From Kappaphycus alvarezii (lineage: Eukaryota; Rhodophyta; Florideophyceae; Gigartinales; Solieriaceae): DNA of 64,000 nt. Positions within the stretch are counted from its first letter, which is position 1, and every line of letters starts with the position of its first letter. Location: contig NADL03000655.1 of assembly GCA_002205965.3 (NCBI GenBank), positions 839,078 through 903,077 of the forward strand, written 5' to 3'. Below are positions 1 through 10,537 of this stretch, piece after piece. A program made the position numbers and the translations under genes. Under the pieces are notes generated by a model. It searched no databases and was not told where the DNA came from. It was given only the letters and a program-made list of their open reading frames with translations.

Positions 1-400
1 TGGCGCTTGGACATTGGCAACACCTCCACAAACCATGTGACATTATTGGTGGGTACAGGCTTGGTCAACGAGTCAGCTTGCTGCTTATCAGTGGGTATGT
101 ATTTAATGCTGATTTTCCGGCGTTTTTATTCATCCACGACGTAGTGGTAGCGTACATCAATGTGTTTCGTACGCATTCCACCCTTTTCGACCCACGAGAT
201 TGAGGGCTGGTTGTCTTCCCAATTTTGCGCCATCTTGACTTTGATACCCAATTGCAGTAGGAAGTTCCTTGTACGTGCGACCGATCTCACACATTCGGAC
301 ATTGCAATATATTCCGCCTCTGGGATAGAAAATCAGTCACGCTCTGCTTTACCGAGCGCCAAGCAACACATCCCCTAGAACCTTGATCACATATCCTGTA
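1..400 (-). pseudogene. Copia RNase H and pol C-terminus, broken
   Basis: On the minus strand this segment encodes an AEYIAMSECVRS-like RNase H block, then RTKHIDVRYHYVVDE near 170-125, a stop codon, and KYIPTDKQQADSLTKP near 100-60. These are hallmark C-terminal motifs of copia pol (KHIDVRYHF, then DQLADILTKPL). It continues the RT relic in the same orientation. One stop directly after the KHID block and other lesions make it a pseudogene. Confidence 0.88.
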
Positions 401-408
401 GTAGACTT

Positions 409-1525
409 CTAACTTCCATGCTCACTAACCCGATCTGAGTCCACGTATGCCTCAAGTTCATGCTCGAAGCTCTCTTTAACTACCCCGATGTTAATCCCGT
501 ACTGAGTAGTACCGCGAATGTACCTCATCAACCTTTTTGCTGCCACCCAGTGGTGCTTTGCAGGATCTTGTGTTTTTCGACAGAGCAGCGATACTGCGAG
601 AGTAATGTCTGGGCGCGAATGTCTTTCCAAGTAAAGAAGAGACAGGATTAGCTCCCTAAATGGTAGCTTATCCATTTCCATTCATTCTTCTTCGTCTAGA
701 GGCCCATTGGCGGAGATTGACAAAACATTTGATGCCATTGGAGTACTGAAAGGTCTGCAGGTTCCCATGCAGAACCTTTCCAGTATGTGCTGTTCATATT
801 CACCCTGCGACACCGTCATTGTGCATCAATCGTTCGACCGTTCGAACTTCAAACCAAGGAACAACTTCAAGGGTCCTAAGTCCGTAATTTTGAAGTCACA
901 CATGAGATTATCCTTCGTATTGGTCACTTCGGCATTCGATGTGCTCATGATAACCATATTATCAACATAAACCAGCAAGAAAACTTGGCTATGACCAGAT
1001 CCACGGACAAGACGCGATCCGCGGCGCTTAGCTCCTTAAACCGAGCTTCTTCAAGGCACTGCTTAGTTTCTTGAACCAGTTCCTTGGACTCAGCTTTAGA
1101 CCGTACAGGCTTTTCTGTAATTTGTAAACATTATGCGTTGGGTCATGCGCCTTGAGCAGGCGTACTTAAACCTCCTCCTCGAGGTCACCGTTGAGAAATG
1201 TCGTTTGGAAATCGACTAAATCTATGGTCTCCTTCCTATGAAGCATCACTTAAATAGCTGTAAGTGCAACTTCCCAGTCAACTACAGGTGCATAGGTTTC
1301 GTCATAGTCGATGCCGTACTTCTGTAAGTTTACGTGTACGACAAGGCGTTCCTTGAACCTCTTAACCTCTCCGTCAGCGCCAAGCTTTCGTTTAAAAATA
1401 AACTTGCTTGAAATAGCACGCCGGTTCCCCGGCAATTTTGCTGACTTCAATGTACCAGATTCCATAATTGATTTCATCTCCTCCTGAACATCATCCTTCC
1501 ATTTCTGCCTATCACCACTATTCAT
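409..1525 (-). pseudogene. Copia reverse transcriptase, broken
   Basis: Matches the copia RT family (RVT_2) in order. The entry block around 1250-1525 contains SSKFIFKRKLGADGEVKRF, then GIDYDETYAPVV. Around 1060-1130 there is a YGLK box followed by RNWFKKL. The catalytic motif near 955-975 reads YVDN instead of YVDD, so the second metal-binding aspartate is lost. LGPLKLFLGL follows near 880, and the final part (681-409) has SRPDITLAVSLL and AAKRLMRYIRGT. At least one stop and several frame changes separate these pieces. It would have copied element RNA into DNA in a virus-like particle; it is now dead. Confidence 0.9.
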
Positions 1526-1996
1526 CGCCTCAGAGTAGAATAAGGCCTTTTCGAGTTCCAGTGCGCTAAATTCCTCATTGAATCGAATCGGTGGCTGACG
1601 ATGTCGAGGAGGGTTGCGCCTTACTGCTTCCTCCGTATATCTTTCGATGTACTCTCCAGCTGGTTCCGCTTCATCGTTTCAAAATGACAACGTTTCAGGT
1701 ATGTGCTCAAGAATTGAAAACTTTTCGTTGAGTTCTTGACCATCGAGATTCTTTTCTTCGGGAAAACGGTGAACGTGGTCCTGCTCCTCCTCACCGACGA
1801 AATCTACTCCTCCAGCGAAAGACTGTAGTGAGGGAGCGCCAGCAGCACTGGTTGTACTGGGAACATTAAGTGATACATTCTCCTCATGTATATCCTCTCT
1901 CGCATCGAGACCGCTGAGACCATGTAGACCCCGAGTAAATTTTCTGCTTCCTATAGTAGTTCTTCTCCCATCCCAGAGCGGGAAATGTAGTCTCAA

Positions 1997-2627
1997 CCAC
2001 GCGACAGTGGCGAGATGTTACGATAATAGCGTCCCTCTCAAGCAAACACGGTACTTTCCGTTACTGCCAGCAGTACTCCCCGCTTGGTTTTCGGTTGAAG
2101 TTTACGCCTCTTTGTGTCTGTACATCGCACCCATACAGGCTGAGCTGGGCCCATAACCTGTAGGACGATCCGTTTAAAGTGAAGGTTGAGATAGGTTTTG
2201 GTTGATGAACGAGACGTGTGTCCGATGAGTGACTCCGCTGTTCGTTCAAGAGGTTGAGTTTACCGATGTGTTGCGCAGCTTAGATACCAAAGAGAAAAAC
2301 CGGAGTAAAAAACCGTCCTCGGGTTAGATTCACGTCCGCGAAAGGTACCGCAGGTGCTGCGTCTTTGGCCTCCAGTTTAGCCTCTAACAGGCTGTGCGAA
2401 AAGTTTTTGCCAGCCTCCATCAGGAGTCTCACAACATATCGAGACACAGTGGAGGCTCACCGGCTTTGGTCTCAATCCTGCTTACAGTCAAGGATTCTTC
2501 CGCGCAGTGCCTTTTGCTCCAACAAAACACCTTTGCAAAAGACACTCACGGAAGCAGTCCCGAGGCTGTGCAAGACGGTATACCTCTCGGAGACGAGAGG
2601 AGGCAGTCTTTTCGCGCTTCAATGGCG
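1997..2627. other. No gene recognised
   Basis: Short open frames occur on both strands, the longest about 105 residues, but none has a recognisable domain or a clean start. It may contain the degraded gag/integrase part of the copia relic or the flank of the repeat that begins at 2628. Confidence 0.5.
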
Positions 2628-3312
2628 CTACCAGGGGCAAAGGAATGGGCGTACTGTTCCCAGTGCCCGGGTCTGAAGACTAGTATCGACGCCTGCGAAT
2701 TCTCGACATGGTTTCAATACTAATCTCAAGTTCCGCTCTTCGCTCCGGACACATCGTGCCCGAGGAGAGACTGTCCGGAAACACTTGACTGCTTTGGGGA
2801 TCATCTCCCGCACTGTGTTCACGGAGGCCACAGAATTCGAAGACATAACCGCCAAGTTCACTTGCTTGCCCGGAGCCTGCAGAAAGCTGCTCATTACTCC
2901 GCCATCGAGCCCAGGTATGGCCTTCATCGTACAAGGCCAGACATCAGGGCAATGGGAAGCACTGGAGGCACGGATTTCTTCGATGTCACTTTTGTCAAAC
3001 CACTCGCGCCATCCAACAGGAGAGTGCGCACCTTTTGCTCACATCCCTCAACGCGGCAAAGGCTCCCAAGCATAGAATAAATGAATCTTTTATCGCGACC
3101 GCCGCCCGAAGCAAGCTTATGCCTATCCCATATCCACCCTCGGGGGCTGGCACCCAGAGTCGGTTCGCAGTGCTAAGCGACGTGGCGCGGAACGTGGCTG
3201 TTAGGGCAATGGAGACATACGGGACGGTTCGAGCGGTTTTAACCAAGAGGCATGCGGCAACAGCAGTGATGTCCAATGCATCATGCCTGCTGACAGGCTT
3301 CGAGCGAGCCAT
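2628..3312 (-). repeat. Unrecognised coding-like repeat, copy 1
   Basis: This copy, read on the minus strand, is colinear with copy 2 on the plus strand at 8.65-9.33 kb. Two open stretches, 3312-2995 and 2927-2628, correspond to 8713-8985 and 9149-9330. Shared protein-like signatures are LDITAVAACL against MDITAAAACL, and EMIPKAVKCFRTV against EMFSEHVESFRAV. A third copy starts at 63.83 kb and shares the VSIAL.ATF region at DNA level. I do not recognise the family. Either an old mobile element or a degenerate multicopy gene could explain it. Confidence 0.6.
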
Positions 3313-3483
3313 TTAGGCACATGAGTAACATTACCCATTATCCTGAACACGTCTAGCATACACCGGGGGATAGCCGAACCGCACTTTTCAAAACTTAAAG
3401 AACCAAATCAATTCATCTTATTTGGAAAGTACTGTAATGTCATTTCTTGAAGTGAGGTCACATATTCCATTAGGGATTGAGGG

Positions 3484-3508
3484 GAGTACTGTACTGTACA
3501 GTACTGTA
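3484..3508. repeat. GTACTGTAC-type palindromic microsatellite
   Basis: Short run of alternating GTACT and GTACA units between the copy-1 repeat and the LINE. The same word recurs near 8295-8325, 9631-9740, 11875-11890 and 12830-12850. Confidence 0.7.
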
Positions 3509-3959
3509 GGTGCGAGTTTATAGAGTTCGGGCTTAGCAGCGTAGCCGCGTCATCCTACAAAACGGGCGGGAATATTAATAATGGAGTGCATGTTTCAGCT
3601 GTCGCCAGGAGAGGTCTACAATCTAGCCAATCTTCCGCATGGTTCAGGTTTGTGACACATTGCAAGGTTCCCCCGGTTGACCCCACCTCCGACTGGTTCC
3701 GAATTTCTTGCTCTGTCGCCTTCGACTCCCTGAGTGCACCTGCTCCGCAAATACCCAATTACTGGATGAATTTGTCCGAAGTACAGCTCCGGCCGGTACC
3801 ACACTTCCGACATTGTGATTTGTCGACGCATCCATCTGCGCCTCAGGACTGACATGTGGTCGTCCTGCACCGCTATATCCATTCTGTCCCAGACCAAACT
3901 GCACGTGACCGAAATGGAACATCCGGCTAGCTGTTGGCCAAAACGCTGTAATGGGACCA
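3509..3959. other. Non-coding stretch downstream of the LINE
   Basis: Overlapping short open frames on both strands, none recognisable. On the minus strand it lies just beyond the 3' end of the LINE. No gene can be supported. Confidence 0.4.
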
Positions 3960-4023
3960 GTTGGTGTACTGTACAAACAAACATACGCTTTTATTAAAGG
4001 GTCACTAAACCGAGCTGGGTCAC

Positions 4024-4690
4024 TCAAGCATCAGGTGATGTGAGAGACAAAGCACGGCGAGATACGGCATGAGCCGTCAGCTGTAGAACGAGAGAAGCGA
4101 GGGTGGTGACCAATCGGTGGTATTCATCAGATGGGGGTTTCCCGCGGCGGAGAGCGAAAAAAGAGGCGACTTTGGCTAGGGCCTCACGGGCAGGTTTGCC
4201 GATGGCTCCGTGAGTATCGAATCCAAGAGGATAGAATTGGGCTTGTATCGTCCCACAGAGAGCAGCGTAATGCGCAGTTTTCGAGGCTTCAATGGGCACG
4301 GTAGCCCCTCCGGAGGTCTTGCGAGAGTGGGAGATGGCCCGTGCGGTGTAGGGGCTTGCAATGAAGACGTCTAGTGCGCAGGGACGTGAGGAGAATTCGA
4401 TGTCGTCAATGAGGATGTCCATTCGGCGGCGTTCCGAGTACGGGAGGTGGGCTTCGCAGGGGAAGGTATATTCGAGCTTCGGGCGCAACATTACAGAAGG
4501 ATGTCGGAGGAGGGTATACAGTTTGTCACGAAGGTGGTTGTGGCGTCGGAGGAATCCCTCCATTGCTGGGCAGTGGATAGCATGTCTCCCGAGTGGGTCG
4601 AGGAGGGGCGGGACGAGCTTGGGAGAGTGCGCACCGGGGGCAGTGGTCCCGGCCGTTGAAGACGGGCTGACCAAGTCGAAGCAGGATCAT
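4024..4690 (-). pseudogene. LINE restriction-like endonuclease domain
   Basis: The open part is 216 residues. Near its N-terminus PLGRHAIHCPAMEGFLRRHN gives HxxxC...H; a CPRC pair lies just upstream in another frame, completing a CCHC-like cluster. Downstream are a glutamate in RPKLEYTF (residue 68), RRRMDILID with Asp86, and CALDVFI with Asp102. This spacing of acidic residues fits the PD-(D/E)xK nuclease core that nicks target DNA in R2-like elements. The frame differs from the RT part, so a frameshift near 4680 splits them. The nuclease residue assignment comes from motif spacing and is moderately sure. Confidence 0.75.
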
Positions 4691-6038
4691 GTATGTCCAG
4701 ATTTGGGGTTCGATGCGGGTGGAGTCGCGGGAGTCCGGGAGGGTGAGAAAGGGTGAGTTGGCGGACCTTGTTCGACAGCTGAGGTTCGGGCGAGTCTGTG
4801 AGTTGCAGTTTCGTACTGCGAGGGAGAGGAGAGATATGTTTTGTGGCGTTCATGATGGATGGCGGATGTGAGGGTAGTCTGGACTCCTTGGATTTGACCG
4901 TCGTGGGGAGGCGGGCAAGGAGAGGTTGCAGCCGAAGATCGGCAGGAATGACATTGTGAGGGATAGATTGGTGGGTTCGTCGTATCTCGTTGGGTAGGAG
5001 ATGGTGGTCGATGGGCGGCAACAGGTCGAGGGAGAGGTGGTAGGTGCTTAGGAGAGAGCTGAGGTAGGTGGCGGAGCGGATGGGTGAGGTGAGTGTGAGC
5101 CCAAGTCCACCTAGTGAAAAGGGCAAAGTAGCACAGAGCCAGGAGCCGTCCGTTATCTCTCGATGAATCTCTTGAAAGGCCCCTCGCAGTTCACGGTCAA
5201 ACATAGCTGACGTAGAAAGGGTTAAGTGCGGTGGGGTAGTTCGAAGAGTATAAATCAGGCGGCATGCGCTGGCGCAATGGCGTAGGAGATGGAAGGCAGT
5301 CTGTGGGTCACGGAGGGTAGGGAGAGCAGTCCAGATAGCGCGAGCTGTAGTTAGGCGGTCCTCGACGAGGGACAGGCAGCCCGGATCGGTACCAATGGGT
5401 GAGCCGAGGGTGTTGATTGCGGGAGCCGTGACAATCTTGCAAGGAAGGTTTGGGTAGGAGCTCTGGCCGAACCACCATGCTTCGGTCTTTTGCATGTTGA
5501 TGTGGATGCCGTATGGTCGTCCTTCATTTGCTATCATTTGGAGGAGTCGAGGCGCGTCGGGTGACGGGAGAATAATATTCCCGTCGTCAGCGTACCACGC
5601 GTGGGTGACCGTGTTGGGAAAAGATCGCTGCAGCCTTTGGAGAAATGGGTGGATGCCGAGCGAGTAGAGGTGCATGGCTAGAGGGTCGCCTTGGTGGGTC
5701 CCTGTCTTGGATAGTAGTGTGTAGGGGCCAAAGTACAGGTGGGATGGGCTACCATAGGTGAAGTGCACGAATCGGGCGGCGTCCGGGGCGAGAACGGAAA
5801 CTTGCTGAAGGAAGCAATGCCGTTCGACGCTGTTAAAGGCGTTGGTGAGGTCGATCTTCAGGAGGAGTAGGTCCTGTCCGCGATGTGCGGATACCGATGT
5901 GCGAAGGGCGTGGATGATGGCTTCAATACCGTTCTTGGAGCCGACTGCATATTGGAGAGGACGGAGGTGGGACAAGAAAAGCGGGTCAGTGGTCAGGCGA
6001 GCGGCGAGGAGACGTGCAACAAATCGCCGGTATAACAC
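4691..6038 (-). pseudogene. LINE reverse transcriptase palm and thumb
   Basis: The longest piece of the element; its open frame runs to 4491, overlapping the endonuclease frame. In its own numbering motif A is KIDLTNAFNS (61-70, Asp63), motif B is GTHQGDPLA (113-121) and motif C is YADD (149-152), followed by INMQKTEAWWFG. All catalytic aspartates remain. The thumb region contains LPFSLGGLGL. The YADD core and the GTHQGDPLA form are typical of non-LTR RTs. The fingers lie upstream in another frame (6445-6071), so this copy is interrupted even though the catalytic core itself is intact. Confidence 0.9.
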
Positions 6039-6070
6039 CCCGATAGCAATCGGCCGAAGGCGGTGAGGGT

Positions 6071-6445
6071 CTAGGCTGTCCTTGGGGAGTGCAATAAGCG
6101 ATGCACCGGAGAAGAAGGGTGGAAGGAGGCCGGCATATCGCCGTTGGCCAGCTTGTTGACAAAACCGGTAAACGAGGAGAGAGCACTGGCAAGCGGTTCC
6201 GCGCCGGCCGGAGCGTGGGCGAGGATGCGAAGAATAGAAGGACGTAGACCATCAGGGCCAGGAGCGGAGTGGCGATTAAGGCCTTGAAGAGCGCGGCGGA
6301 TTGTGGATTCAGCGAGGGGTGCAGGTCGGGGTAGGTCAACCGGGGGAGGAGGGGTGGATGGTGTAAGTGGGGAGGGTGTAGGCGTTGTAGGGTGGGAGGG
6401 TTGTTGGGGAAGGAGTGACGGGAGGGGCAGTCTCAAGGAGGGCAC
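6071..6445 (-). pseudogene. LINE RT fingers region
   Basis: A proline-rich stretch leads into STIRRALQGLNRHSAPGPDG, the conserved entry motif of non-LTR reverse transcriptases (APGPDG). It directly precedes the palm domain but in another frame, so an indel near 6060 separates the two. Confidence 0.85.
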
Positions 6446-6748
6446 AGTGGCCCTGGAAACATTGCCTTCGCGGAAATAGCGCTGACAACGCTGGACGGGA
6501 GTAGCTGGGGCCGGTTAGGAGTGCTCCGAACGGGGGGAACGCATCGAGGCAGCGCGTATAAGGTCGTGCCATTGGCCTTGCCGCGCGAGGTTGATACGGT
6601 GTCGGAGGGAGGAGATAAACGCTAGGGACGTGCGCGTTCGTGTCTCGTGTTTGCCGTTGCGACGAAGAACGAGTTTGGGGGTGGCGAGTATGGGGGCGAG
6701 GGCGGCCGACTTGGTGTCTTGTGCGGGCGGAGTTGTAGCGGGCAAAGG

Positions 6749-8072
6749 TCATGGTAGAGACGGTGGAGGTCGGCACGGAGGCAGTTGGGTAGGTATTTCA
6801 GCGTTGGAACCCGCATCGGGAAGATGATATCGGGTAGAGGGCACGATTGGGGGTTCATGCCGGTTGTACTCATTGCGTCGTTGCCATGTCAGCATCGACA
6901 GGGGGAGGTGTGCGAAGTGGGCTCGTGGGGATATTGCCGGTGGCGTCGAGGTCGTCGAGGGGGATGTGGGGGAGGTAGGGGGAGGGGAGGGAAGCATCCT
7001 GGCGCTGCGGGCGTGGGGCGCGGGGGATGTAGGCGGCTGGGGTGTGATGTGCTGCACTGGGGTACGGCGGCGAGGGACTGATCGGAGGGATGGGGAGTGT
7101 TGTCGGAGTTGAGATGTGCAGCAGGTTCGCGCTGGGTCCGGGTGAGGGAGTCTGCGATGGGGCGGAGCGTGGCAAGGAAGTCGTGGCGCAGGCGCCATGT
7201 GCATTCCTCCGAAAGAGGCGGTTGATTTCCGCCATGATGATTTGATGAAGGGCAGCGATATCAGCAGCGGAGGCGCAGGCGTCACGGGGGTGGCGAAGTG
7301 CCGTGAATGTGAGTGTCGGGACGATGAGGTCTTCGGCGGTGGCCTGTTGACGAAAGCGTCGATAGGCGTAGGGGGAGGGGGACGGCTCGCTCAGGTGCAA
7401 CAAGGAAGAAGACAGAGGGGCTGCTCGATTGGAGTACGGCGATTGGTGCGCGCAGTCCTCCCTCGCGGAGAGCATGACGGATGTGGGAGGGGTTGCGGAT
7501 GCGGCCGGTTTGCTCGGCGGCCTGAACGTACACGAATTGGCAGGGTTCTGGAGCACAGAGCCTGCGCGCAGTGGAGGCGATCGTAGAGCGGGCGCGTCGA
7601 GTCAAGGGCATCGGGCAGTCGGGTTCTTCGGGGTGTCGGTTGGAGGAGGGTCCTGAAGGCGTAGAGCGGGCAGGGAGCGCGCGGGGCGTGCAGGTGCAGG
7701 GCGTGCAGCGACAGCGGCATAGGTAGGGATGGGGGCGGTTCCAGAAGTCTCAAGCGTAGGGGCGTCGCCATTATCTACGGGGGCCGGCGGGGTGGCGAGG
7801 TCCGGGAAGAAGGCAGTCGAGAGCTTGGTGAGAAGAGCGAACTCTTGTCTCATCATTGTTTTGACGGCCGGGAAGCCGGCGTCTTTCTTCATGGACGCCG
7901 CGAAACGAGAGATGGCGGCGTCGTCGTCGAGGTCGAGTGGGCTGATGCAGGAGCGGAAGCCCATGGCCAGTTTGAGGAACGAAGTGGCGAAGATCTCCGG
8001 GTGGAGGGTGGGGGATGGTGTGTTGTTACGCATATTCAAAGGTTCTGCAAGCTTATTGTCGATACCATACAA
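6749..8072 (-). pseudogene. LINE N-terminal, proline/alanine-rich region
   Basis: Upstream part of the element, split over overlapping minus-strand frames (8072-7602, 7611-7282, 7556-6870). The first piece starts with an ATG and has a charged segment with MRQEFALLTKLSTAFFPDL before low-complexity Ala/Pro sequence. The middle has PEPCQFVYVQAAEQTGRIRN and a piece with RHPRDACASAADIAALHQII, which looks helical. No zinc knuckle was recognised. It is assigned to the LINE because of position, strand and shared codon bias, not because of a known domain. Confidence 0.55.
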
Positions 8073-8655
8073 GTTGTCTCATTGACGGCTTACTGCAAAG
8101 ACACCGTTTGACTAAAGATACTTGCGCAAACAGAATTTCGAATTTCAGAAATGAAATTAGTCTATAATTCAATTGCAGAATTCTGCAATGAAGTCGTGAG
8201 AGAAATTGCTGAAATGTGGCAAGTTAGAGAAGACCCGTGAGAAATAAATATGAGTAACCATTGACGAGTGACTCCAATTTTCGCAGGTACTCAAGTACCG
8301 TACTGTGACGTACTGTACAGTAGTCTAGGTGTGCATCCGTCCTACCACTATGGACGAACTCAGTAACATCATCGAGACAGATGCTAAATCCCTTCCACCT
8401 TCACCTGCCCCTGCCCCTACCAAGCCTGTTTCTGCTCCTGCGGTCACCCCCTCCCCCTCCCCTACCCTACCTACAGTTGTGTGCAGCAATGTGCACCATC
8501 ATACCAGCAAGAGCAGAATTGCACGGGAGCAAAAAGGTCGACATTCGCGCTTCACACTAGAAAACAAATGACCTTCACAAAACAGGGGGGAACTTTTTCT
8601 GTAAAAGCATCCAATGGCCCCTATCCCAAGGTCATTGCAGCAAAAGGGCAGTGGG
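8073..8655. other. Spacer with small Pro-rich ORF
   Basis: AT-rich spacer between the LINE 5' end and repeat copy 2. It includes a short GTACTGTAC motif near 8310. An 80-codon frame at 8329-8571 (+) encodes a low-complexity Pro/Ala/Thr segment with no family match. I would not call it a gene. Confidence 0.4.
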
Positions 8656-9330
8656 TATGCGTTGTGAGGTCATGAGAAGTTCTACGCGAGGCCAGCCAGG
8701 AGGCATACTGCAGTGGACATAACAGCCGCTGCAGCCTGCCTCTGCATAAGGGCTGCTTGTGTACTTCCTCGGAATATCCCTGAACACGGCGTACGCATCC
8801 AGGTGCCCCCCGCAAGTGTGGATGTAGGGAATGGTGCGAGCCTGGATCGGGTGAAGTTGGCGATGAACTCGTTGTACTTTCTGAACTTCGAAGTCCTTGC
8901 CGCATTCATCGATGTCAGTGGGTCAATAGTAAGGACTTCTCTGTTCGCAGGAGCAAGAGAGTTCACACAGTTGACGTCGAAGTAGTCTATGCCCCCACTG
9001 CTTTCGATGGCGCGGATGTCCAGCCTGGTCCGATGTTGACCGGCCTGGCGAGGTTTCAGGACAAGATACTGGCCGTCTTAGCCATATGCGAGTCTAGCAG
9101 TATCACCTGACAATCATAGCTTGTAATGCGTTTTGGCCCGCGTGCGCAATGCATGAGATGTTCTCCGAACACGTCGAGAGTTTCCGGGCAGTGGTTCCTC
9201 GGACATGGTGTGCTCTGCGGGAAGAGCGGGGCTCGGCAGTAGTACTAGAGCCACAGATTAAAACACAGGGAATCGATATGTGTTCTGAGACGCAGGCAGT
9301 GGGCGCAATGCATCGAGCACCTCGCTCCAG
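8656..9330 (+). repeat. Unrecognised coding-like repeat, copy 2
   Basis: Plus-strand counterpart of the repeat at 2628-3312, so the two copies flank the LINE in opposite orientation. Open stretches are 8713-8985 (MDITAAAACL...VRIQVPPASVDVG) and 9149-9433 (EMFSEHVESFRAV...RKGHSH). The segment VRIQVPPA is matched at the right window edge by CVCIQVPA. Stops and frame changes separate the blocks. Family unknown. Confidence 0.6.
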
Positions 9331-9630
9331 GAAGGGTCATAGTCACCCGAAAAGCTCGGATCATAAAACTAATACTCCCATTTATCTGTATTGTTTGTCA
9401 ATGCGTAAACGGCATTTTAAATTTCGGGAATAAATTTCAGAAATACTATTCTGTAATTTATCATACTACATATTTCTGAATTTTTGCAGAATTCTGTTTT
9501 TGCGTAAACTCACGATTTACTGTGCATGCCAACAATAGCAACAGCACTGTGGTGGTACAGTACTGTAAATTGGACGATATGATGTTCTGCGCCCATTCAC
9601 ACAAGAAAATGTACAAAACTTTACTGTCAT

Positions 9631-9740
9631 GCTGTACAGTATTGTACAGTACAGTACTGTGCAATACTGTATGTCCGATACAGCACTGTACAGTACAGTA
9701 CAGTACAGTATAGTATCGTACAGTATACAGTACTGCAGTA
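9631..9740. repeat. (CAGTA)n microsatellite
   Basis: About 110 bases of CAGTA/GTACT pentamer units with a few interruptions. Because CAGTACTG is self-complementary the tract can form hairpins, and it reads open on both strands, producing spurious frames. Confidence 0.85.
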
Positions 9741-10537
9741 TCGAGAAAGAGACTGTAAGTGACTATTTTTACGATAGTCGTTGAATAGATCGGCTCTCAA
9801 AAAAGATTTTGTAAGCTGTATTCCGCAGTCGATGACATTTGAGGTCACCGTTGAGCTATTGCCACAGCACTACCACCTCCCGTTAGGTTGTTAGCCAATC
9901 ATCGCATCCGCTCAATCCCGTTTACCAATTCCGTTACCTTCCAACCCAACACCGGCGAACCGCAACCGTATATGCAAGCCTGATTGTTTCAATGATGTCG
10001 AGGAGGCTATAGTTTCCCATCCTATTGGGCGTTTGCTACACTTGCAATAGGCGTCCGCGCTATGATCTGTAAAATCAAAGTAGGTTGTTTTCTTTTGCAC
10101 CAATTGCTAGCTGTTCAGGCCGTTCAGGCCGTCCTGTCCTACCAAAACTGCCACCTGGTCTCTCAGAAACAGGCCTGCCCGAAAATTTCCAATTTTGAAA
10201 TGACCTTCTCCCGCCTCTACATGATTGACATGACACCACGTTTGCTTAGCATTGGAAATTTTCATGCAATTCAAGGGGCTCCTTTCAACTAACCTTACAG
10301 CTGGTATACAGTACTTTCTAGTGGCCAAAATGCTCTGGCGGGTATAGTGCCTATATCGTCACATTGTTAGGTTGCACATTTGTAGGGCTCGAGTCTGTAC
10401 ACCCGTCACAGTTGACAAATCCAGTACCCATCTTCGTTCAAACGCCAGTAATAATCAATACAATATCATCGTGTGGACAGCTGAAGCTTCGGTCCTCCAG
10501 CCTACACCGATGTTTTCCCTTCCTATCGACAGGGACA
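9741..10537. other. No gene recognised
   Basis: Short frames only. It is the 3' flank of the minus-strand sulfotransferase gene. No clear polyadenylation element was singled out. Confidence 0.4.

Larger units (their letters stand above)
1..1996 (-). mobile_element. Ty1/copia retrotransposon relic (pol)
   Basis: Minus-strand pol of a Ty1/copia element, cut by the left window edge. Going from high to low coordinates one reads a low-complexity linker between integrase and RT (1996-1679), the N-terminal copia RT (1525-1250), the YGLK box and catalytic region (about 1150-700), the RT end (681-409) and RNase H with the pol C-terminus (400-1). Stops and frame changes break it throughout, so it cannot be expressed. 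The order of parts matches the copia family and excludes Gypsy, whose integrase follows RNase H. No LTR was recognised; the 3' LTR probably lies just beyond the left edge. Confidence 0.9.
3960..8072 (-). mobile_element. Non-LTR retrotransposon with RT and restriction-like endonuclease
   Basis: About 4.1 kb, minus strand. From 8072 downward it carries a proline/alanine-rich N-terminal region, the RT fingers, the RT palm with motifs A, B and C, a zinc cluster and a C-terminal restriction-like endonuclease, then a 3' UTR with AATAAA near 3990. No LTRs were seen. RT followed by a C-terminal endonuclease is the plan of the R2/CRE/R4-type LINE groups, not of the AP-endonuclease LINEs. At least three frame changes (about 7300, 6060 and 4680) separate the parts, so this copy is inactive. 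The C-rich codon use contrasts with the AT-rich DNA further right. Confidence 0.88.

Noticed and set aside
9627..9848. Minus-strand frame rich in Tyr, Cys and Thr.
   Set aside because: Translation of the CAGTA microsatellite, not a protein.
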